Positions 56,872 through 64,000 of a stretch of 64,000 nt of DNA are shown in pieces. The stretch is taken from assembly GCA_030765045.1 (NCBI GenBank), contig CM060965.1, forward strand, positions 153,902,374-153,966,373, in the 5' to 3' direction. The notes under the pieces are model-generated. The model did not search any database, had not been told where the DNA came from, and worked only from the letters and a program-made list of their open reading frames with translations. Numbering within the stretch: position 1 is the stretch's first letter; every line of letters begins with the position of its first letter. The stretch is from Tenodera sinensis (Eukaryota > Arthropoda > Insecta > Mantodea > Mantidae). The translations under genes were made by a program, and so were the position numbers.

Positions 56872-57010
56872 CTGGCCCCTTAGCTCAGTCCATAGAGCAT
56901 CTGCGTGTTGCACAAGGAGTCCTGGGTGCGATTACCGGCTGGAGGATAGGAATTTTTCTTTAACTACAGTTTGGAAGTTTGAATGTATGTGTGAATTTAA
57001 TGTAATACGT
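56872..57010 (+). mobile_element. tRNA-derived SINE-C, copy 2
   Basis: GGCCCCTTAGCTCAGTCCAT gives an A box, and GGGTGCGATTACC is a B box with one or two changes. The body AGGAATTTTTCTTTAACTAC and CAGTTTGGAAGTTTGAATG matches 15870-15910. Confidence 0.75.
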
Positions 57011-57129
57011 TAATCCAGAGTATTAGAAATCCAAAGTTCTAAACCACCGCTAAGCAGTTATTCCAAGAGGTTAAAAACAGCCGATATGACCTTCAATGTT
57101 AAAGGTGGCATAGAAACGGGGGAAAAAAA

Positions 57130-57300
57130 AAGACTACCTCCGTAGTCGAATGGTCAATGAGCTTGCTTCTCATTCGGAGGTCTTGGGTTGTATTCCAGGC
57201 CGGTGGATGGAAATTTTGTTTAATTAGGACCTAGGACCTAGACCTAGGGTCTGGTAATGTAGATTTAATGTGATTTGGAAGCGAATGTGCGTATGGAAAT
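57130..57300 (+). mobile_element. tRNA-derived SINE-C-like, copy 3
   Basis: A head CTCCGTAGTCGAATGGTCAA and a B box-like GGGTTGTATTCC precede GGCCGGTGGATGGAAATTTT. The body has diverged, with a duplicated GACCTAGGACCTAGACC. Confidence 0.6.
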
Positions 57301-57359
57301 AAGTTAAAAGCGACGAAAACGTATAGTAACCTAACCTAAAAGTTTAAAGTATAAGGACA

Positions 57360-57970
57360 CTTCCAAATGTTTCAAGCTCCTAAACGATGGCCAATATTTA
57401 TATTTTGAGCCTAAGAATAAAGAAACAGTAATTTGTATTGAAAATTGCTTTATTGTATTTCGAAAAATTCTCATTTAAAACCGAAACGCTTTTGAATGCG
57501 CTTGAACCATTTGTCATAGCATTTTTTCCAATCTGGTTGAGGCACCCCCAAAACATGGTTTTTGAACGCATAAACAGCTTCTTCTGCCGACGAAGATCGT
57601 TGTCAATGCATTTTACTCTTGAGTTTCGGGAACAAAAAGGTCATTGGGTTGCAAATAAAGACCCCCTGTGGATGCGCTATCAGTTTGATTTGTTGAGTGT
57701 TCAAATAGTCGGTTGTTAGACAATATGTATGAGCGCTCGCATTATGTCGATGAGGAACAATCCAACGATGCTTGTTTATTTTCCGTATTTCAGGGGACTC
57801 CCGACAAACAAATGACTGTGTACTACTCAGAATTGACTGTTTTACATTTCTCTAACGGCACTGTTGCCACTTGTGCGGTTATTCTGAAAAAACAGGTGAC
57901 CATTTGTTTGGAAGTGCTTCGAGCGCCACCAACCTCTGTTAGATTTCACTCATCTTGAAACACCCGTACA
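57360..57970 (-). mobile_element. Mariner-like element, internally deleted
   Basis: Possible eroded terminal repeats share TGTTTCAAG (57368-57376 and complement at 57954-57962). Between them lies the C-terminal half of a mariner transposase on the minus strand. The N-terminal DNA-binding part and first catalytic aspartate are missing. Confidence 0.7.
57425..57910 (-). pseudogene. Mariner transposase C-terminal remnant
   Basis: Minus-strand frames give QVATVP near the 5' end, then a segment reading PHRHNASAH where mariners have the second catalytic D of HxDNAxxH. That D is H here. After an indel around the third D region comes FLFPKLKSKM, EEAVYAFKNHVLGVPQPDWK and CYDKWFKRIQKRFGFK. Stops and frame shifts abound. 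The plus-strand frames at 57438-57958 are shadows of this. Confidence 0.85.
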
Positions 57971-58535
57971 ATCGACTGCTGTTTACGTTCCGACTCATGC
58001 GCATTGATCCACTATTCGTTACTTTTTATTATCTTGTATATGTCTAATTAAGCACCGCCGTTGTAATTCTAAAGCTTTTGTGTGAACCAAACGACATAAG
58101 CATTTTTTGAGATGTGTGATATCCAACGAGAGCAAAGTTCATGCAATATTTTATATATGCTAGTGCAGGGGCGGATCGAATAGTGTCTGCTCGGAATCCG
58201 CTGTGCACGCAACCATGTAACATTCTTGCTGGTTGTAGGAAAGGTATTTCTTCGCTTCTTAAACTCTTGACAGTGGCGGAATGATACAGTTAATGATCAG
58301 CGCGTTTGTTTCAAACAGAAAAGAGGTGGTCATACTTCTGTTATGGGAAGTCGGAATTACACTAATAATTATCATCATCCGAACATATAGGAAGACGTTC
58401 AGACTCTGGCGTAATATCTGTAACAGTTGCACCGGGAGCTCTGAAACGCGAGATCTCAGTGTTGATTTTTCTATGTTCATCAGAGAAACAAAATGTGCAC
58501 AGACATATATGGACCTAAACATTTCCGTAACAATA
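57971..58535. other. Unclassified DNA
   Basis: Two overlapping open frames on opposite strands (58259-58598) have no recognised domain. Confidence 0.3.
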
Positions 58536-58599
58536 ACATTAGTTTCTCTCAAACCAACATATATTATCTTGCTCAGTGCTTTGAACACGTCTAACTAAA

Positions 58600-58802
58600 T
58601 CTCTGCGCATACTTTTTGCTTGTAGATCTGTGAGTTCACATAGCAAATTAACTTTTACATTGACTGCATCTATAGTCAAAAGGTTAACAAACAGTGAAAT
58701 GTCATTCTCAAGATTCCTAAAATTATTCAATCTATGTGAAGTAAACTCGATTTTCAGCTCCTCAAGAATGGGAATATAATTAGTTAATTTAATCTCTGGC
58801 AC
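58600..58802 (-). pseudogene. hAT transposase fragment (ZBED/GTF2IRD2-like)
   Basis: The minus-strand frame gives YIPILEELKIEFTSHRLNNF, RNLENDISLFVNLLTIDAVN and LLCELTDLQAKSM. An F-x(2)-LENDxxLF-x-NPF-like block followed by xxELxDLQ is the segment preceding the hATC domain in ZBED/GTF2IRD2-type transposases. Only about 65 residues are present. It is not the same copy as that at 30.7-31.1 kb, which covers the part immediately after. Confidence 0.7.
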
Positions 58803-58954
58803 ACTCCAAGTGATTTTTATACATTTGAAATAAGTATTTCATAGTTTAATTTGTTGGCTAAGAGAGTTGTTCACATGTCATAGTATGTTTGTTATGTTTA
58901 GATTGTAAACCTTCTAGGACTTTAGCACGCTATAAATCTTTAATCATAACAAAG

Positions 58955-59125
<171 letters not shown>

Positions 59126-59144
59126 CAATAACAACAATAACAGC

Positions 59145-59242
59145 AAGAGTAAGAGTAAGACTAAGACTAAGACTAAGACTAAGACTAGGACTAGGGTATG
59201 ACAGTAAGAGAGTAAGAGAGTAAGAGTAACAATAATAATAAT
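59145..59242. repeat. (TAAGAC/TAAGAG)n simple repeat
   Basis: Hexamer units TAAGAG, TAAGAC, then TAGGAC, then octamer GTAAGAGA units. Confidence 0.92.
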
Positions 59243-60505
59243 AGAAAATGTTTACAACATAATATAAAAATGTAGATCAGAAACCACGTAGCTGTTTGTT
59301 GTATGCAGCATGATATTTACAATAATGTTGGCTCGAAGAAAACCATGTTTTGTTACAAATGAGCTAAACGGTGTTAACACAGACATAATTCGTCCACTGA
59401 TGTCAGTTGCGAAACGACCTTTGGTCTTCTGAAATCAGCCCCGGAAGAAGGTGTTGTGTTGTATAGTTACACGGCGAAAGGTTCACGAATCACACGGATT
59501 CACGAATCTGCTTTTGCCCACCTCTGCGCTAGTGCAACTAGTTACTAGAGTTGCCTCTATCTCACAGTGATGATCTTGCATTATCAGTTTTTGCACAGCA
59601 TCAACGTTTTCTGCCACAAGAAGCGATGTTCGACAACATTGAGGAACTTCGTCACTAAGGGAACGGCAAACAGAATTAAACTCGTTATACTAGACTTTCG
59701 CTGTGGTAAAGATTGGAACTTCATTGTAAAATGTTGAAGAAAGTGGATAGATGCACTCTTGTCTTGATAATCCACGTCGATAGTAATAAATCGTCGCATG
59801 ACCATTTTTACTGGTTAATTCCATTTTTTCGCTAACAGAATTTTGAAGTCACTGCCATCAAGATAATGCTCTTGTGACAAAATATCTAAAGTTCATTGTG
59901 GTAAAATATGTCGAACTTTCTAAAAGAAACGCTAGATGACACCTACAACAGTTAGTGTTGCCAAGGCTAAACATATAAATAGTGGCCCTCGTATAATTAT
60001 AGCAGTTAAAGAACGGCTAAAGAAAACGGAAAAAGAAACCTTAAAATGCGAAATACGCAATAATGTATGTTAAAGTAGCTTTTTCTATGTGATGTTCTCT
60101 GTGTATTCCAGATGTCACATAGATCTTGTTGTATCTACTTCCCAGCAAACTGCTATCTACATGTTTGTTTGCGCTATTAATTTATTTGTAACTTTCAGAC
60201 ATAAACTGTAGGCTTGGTGGTCTAACATTTACATAGTAGGGTGCCACAAGGTCCCACAGCAAGTCTTATCGAACAGGATATCCTTAAACGGAATAGCGAA
60301 ACTTACTGTGCAGTTATCCTTATAAGACTAGTCGCTTACGTCATCCTTACACTGAACATTGGTGGTGTTTTAAGAAATCCGTTAGAGTAACTCCATTAGC
60401 GGCAATTGTTATTATTTCTTTTTTGCCTTTGGTCATCAAGGACCATTTGGCCATCATGATCACATATTTTTACTAAATTCACACACACTCATTTACTCTA
60501 TCATT
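59243..60505. other. AT-rich DNA, nothing recognised
   Basis: No supported coding frame or repeat was seen. Confidence 0.4.
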
Positions 60506-60507
60506 CA

Positions 60508-61975
<1,468 letters not shown>

Positions 61976-62034
61976 CGTATTGGCAGTTGTAAATTTGGAT
62001 ATTAACAATATTAATATTTTATATTGTTGTAACA

Positions 62035-62200
62035 GCCATCCAGCGAATTGGCTCTGCCGTAACGTGAGTGGCTGGCATTTGATAGGTCCCAGGTTCGATT
62101 GCCGTCATGCCCACTCTGACCTTGGATTTTGCGTGTTTTTTCATGGTCGGTAGGCGAATGCTGTATCTGCTCCTTTCACTACACGTAAGCAATAGACAGA
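62035..62200 (+). mobile_element. tRNA-derived SINE
   Basis: AGCGAATTGGCTCTGCCGTA, GTGGCTGGCATTTGATAGGT and a near-perfect B box AGGTTCGATTGCC precede a body with GACCTTGGATTTTGCGTG and GGTCGGTAGGCGAATG. Confidence 0.65.
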
Positions 62201-62204
62201 GTAA

Positions 62205-64000
62205 AATTATGATTAAATTGTTTACGGAAGATGTTCTTTACGATGAATTTATGAGAAGGCCGAGAAAGAGAATAATATAAACCTGAATTTTGTCATACCC
62301 TCTTCTTATCCGTTTACAAAATTAAATTAAAGTGTGTTTAATTTACTTATTTGTTTGTTTGAAGACTCAATAGACAACGAAACAACCATGTAAGGGCTAT
62401 GTGCAATTTACAAACTGGTAGCTGCACAAACTCTCAACAAAGTTATTTTTATCTACAGATATACGTGCTGTATATTTGTAAGAAGTGTCATAAAAACGAG
62501 AAATAATCTTGAGATAAACAATATATGTATATGAGGATAGAGAAATATTTATGTAGGTAAGTAGTGTACAATCTGACTGATTATGACACGAGTATATTTT
62601 TACAAGTTTCACAATGAAAAGATTATACACGTGTTACATATAACGTTTTATGCAACTCTAACATTTAAACATGTAAACATGACTAATAAATTTGCTAAAT
62701 GTAAAATTATACTGTATCAGAGAACGTAGTGTGGTTGGTAAGCAAATGTTTCATTAATAGAGCAAAGTGGAAGGTTATGATAAAACTATTGCAAATATGG
62801 ATTGTATTCCGCTTGACATTTTGAACTAAGCCAAGAGTAGCGAGAGTTATTATTTCAAGAAATATCAAAACATGTTAACGAAAAAGAATATGAAAAGTTT
62901 TGTGATGAAGAAGCGAAATAATGTGTTAGTTTGCGGGAGTGACGATTCCAGGGTTTCTTACAGGTAGAAATTGGAGAAAATTAAGTTGTGGCGGTGATGA
63001 CGTCATTGCTGCCTTTTCGCTATGATAATTACATAATTAGTTTTCTGGCTGTGGTGCCACTTAGATGGTAATTTCGCACAATTATGCTGTCATAATAAGC
63101 CGTTTTAACGCTAGTATTGTCTAAATTAAATTCATTATTGCAGGAACACTGTGTTAAGACAGGAATATAAAAAATAACTCATTCTCTGTGAAGATAAATA
63201 CTCGTGTAAAAGAGCATAAGAACGTAACTGAAGAGCCTAACCAAGACAGAACACACAAGAATATTTGTCACTGCACGCATGAATGTTGGACATGGACCTA
63301 TGATAACGCACATAAAAATATATATCACTGAGAGATAGTGTCTGGAAATAGGGAGCGTGGTAATAATGGCACGAATATACTCTGAAGTGCAGAACATAAC
63401 CTCAACAACACAAACAAGTATCACTGTACGTGTAAGAACTGTTTCAAGTTATGAGACGCAGCCATGATAACACAACAAAGTAGTTATCACCAAAGGTACC
63501 TTAGCTGTACTTAATGAGAACTACAAGCAGCTGGTTTTCTAAACCAGTAATGGTCATTCCACGTCAAGTCGCACAACAAACTTACCTCTACCTGTCCGAT
63601 TTTTATGAAGTTTATTTTACACCTTCTACTCGGCATTACATTAGACCCCTATTCTTTGTTTAGCCCCCAAAAAATATTTTGGTTGGTATTAACTACCGAA
63701 TTTCTTGAAAAGCGACGTGTGCCACATAAGTTGATCGACCATATCTTCGGTTCTAATTGCCAAATTACATGATCTTTGTTGCAAATTAAAGATAAAGAAG
63801 CGCTGTTTATCATCATTAGTTAAACCACCACTTACCGAGTTTTTGATAAAAATGATTATCGATCATTTTCTTCAAAATGGTTTTTAGAACTTAACCCAGC
63901 AATTAATTTTCATACAAATTATATCCTCGGATGTGTTGTTAATCATTTCAGCAATCCAGAAATTTTCAGAATGGAATTCCTATTAACAGCATGGCAAAAA
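62205..64000. other. AT-rich DNA, nothing recognised
   Basis: The frames at 62397-62630 and 63179-63424 (minus) are hydrophobic chance-like. No domain, splice-supported exon or known repeat was seen. Confidence 0.4.

Noticed and set aside
56872..56945. tRNA gene
   Set aside because: A and B boxes are present, but the acceptor stem does not pair, the T loop is altered and a SINE body follows.
58281..58598. 105-codon + frame
   Set aside because: Overlaps an equally open minus frame, with no domain and no splice sites.

Overview
The window looks like a piece of a large, AT-rich, intron- and repeat-laden animal genome. It is almost certainly an arthropod and most likely an insect. The grounds are tRNA-derived SINEs with RNA polymerase III boxes, several non-LTR retrotransposon remnants, hAT and mariner transposase fossils, LTR/primer-binding-site structures, very long di- and trinucleotide microsatellites, and spliceosomal splice sites. 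There are no operons, ribosome binding sites, CRISPR arrays, or rRNA or intact tRNA genes. A motif near 10.6 kb resembles repeats I associate with grasshopper-like (polyneopteran) genomes, but that is only a weak hint.

Host gene content is very low. The best coding exon is a GMC-oxidoreductase (glucose-dehydrogenase-like) exon at 4864-5082 (-), carrying the FAD-binding GAGSAGS motif and a good donor. A second candidate is a short DNA-binding-like exon at 51538-51765 (-) with a ZNF143/Staf-like promoter motif just upstream. Two weaker candidate exons lie at 28196-28287 and 34401-34434. A textbook heat-shock promoter (two perfect HSEs plus a TATA box) lies at 2886-2994 with no recognisable gene behind it.

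Layout. 0-12 kb: heat-shock-type promoter, 5' portion of a LINE (ORF1/endonuclease), GMC exon, and a dense pile of one dispersed repeat (here called repeat B). 12-16 kb: SINE-A, repeat F, and a LINE reverse transcriptase split by a 932-bp hAT-like element. 16-32 kb: repeat C copies, microsatellites, three SINE families, an RTE-like LINE tail and a hAT transposase C-terminus. 32-41 kb: repeat F again, a candidate first exon, an LTR-like segment and a tandem LTR array in which two primer-binding sites (tRNA-Leu and tRNA-Lys) alternate. 41-53 kb: repeat C interrupted by a SINE with a clean target-site duplication, a 0.9-kb inverted-repeat element, HSE-rich sequence, the DNA-binding-like exon, and a perfect 37-bp inverted repeat split by another SINE. 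53-64 kb: SINEs, mariner and hAT fossils, and a pure (CA)n tract of about 1.39 kb.

Most short open frames are chance frames or lie inside repeats and microsatellites. No genes were seen working together as a system. The novelty lies in the mobile-element architecture and the promoter-like sites.
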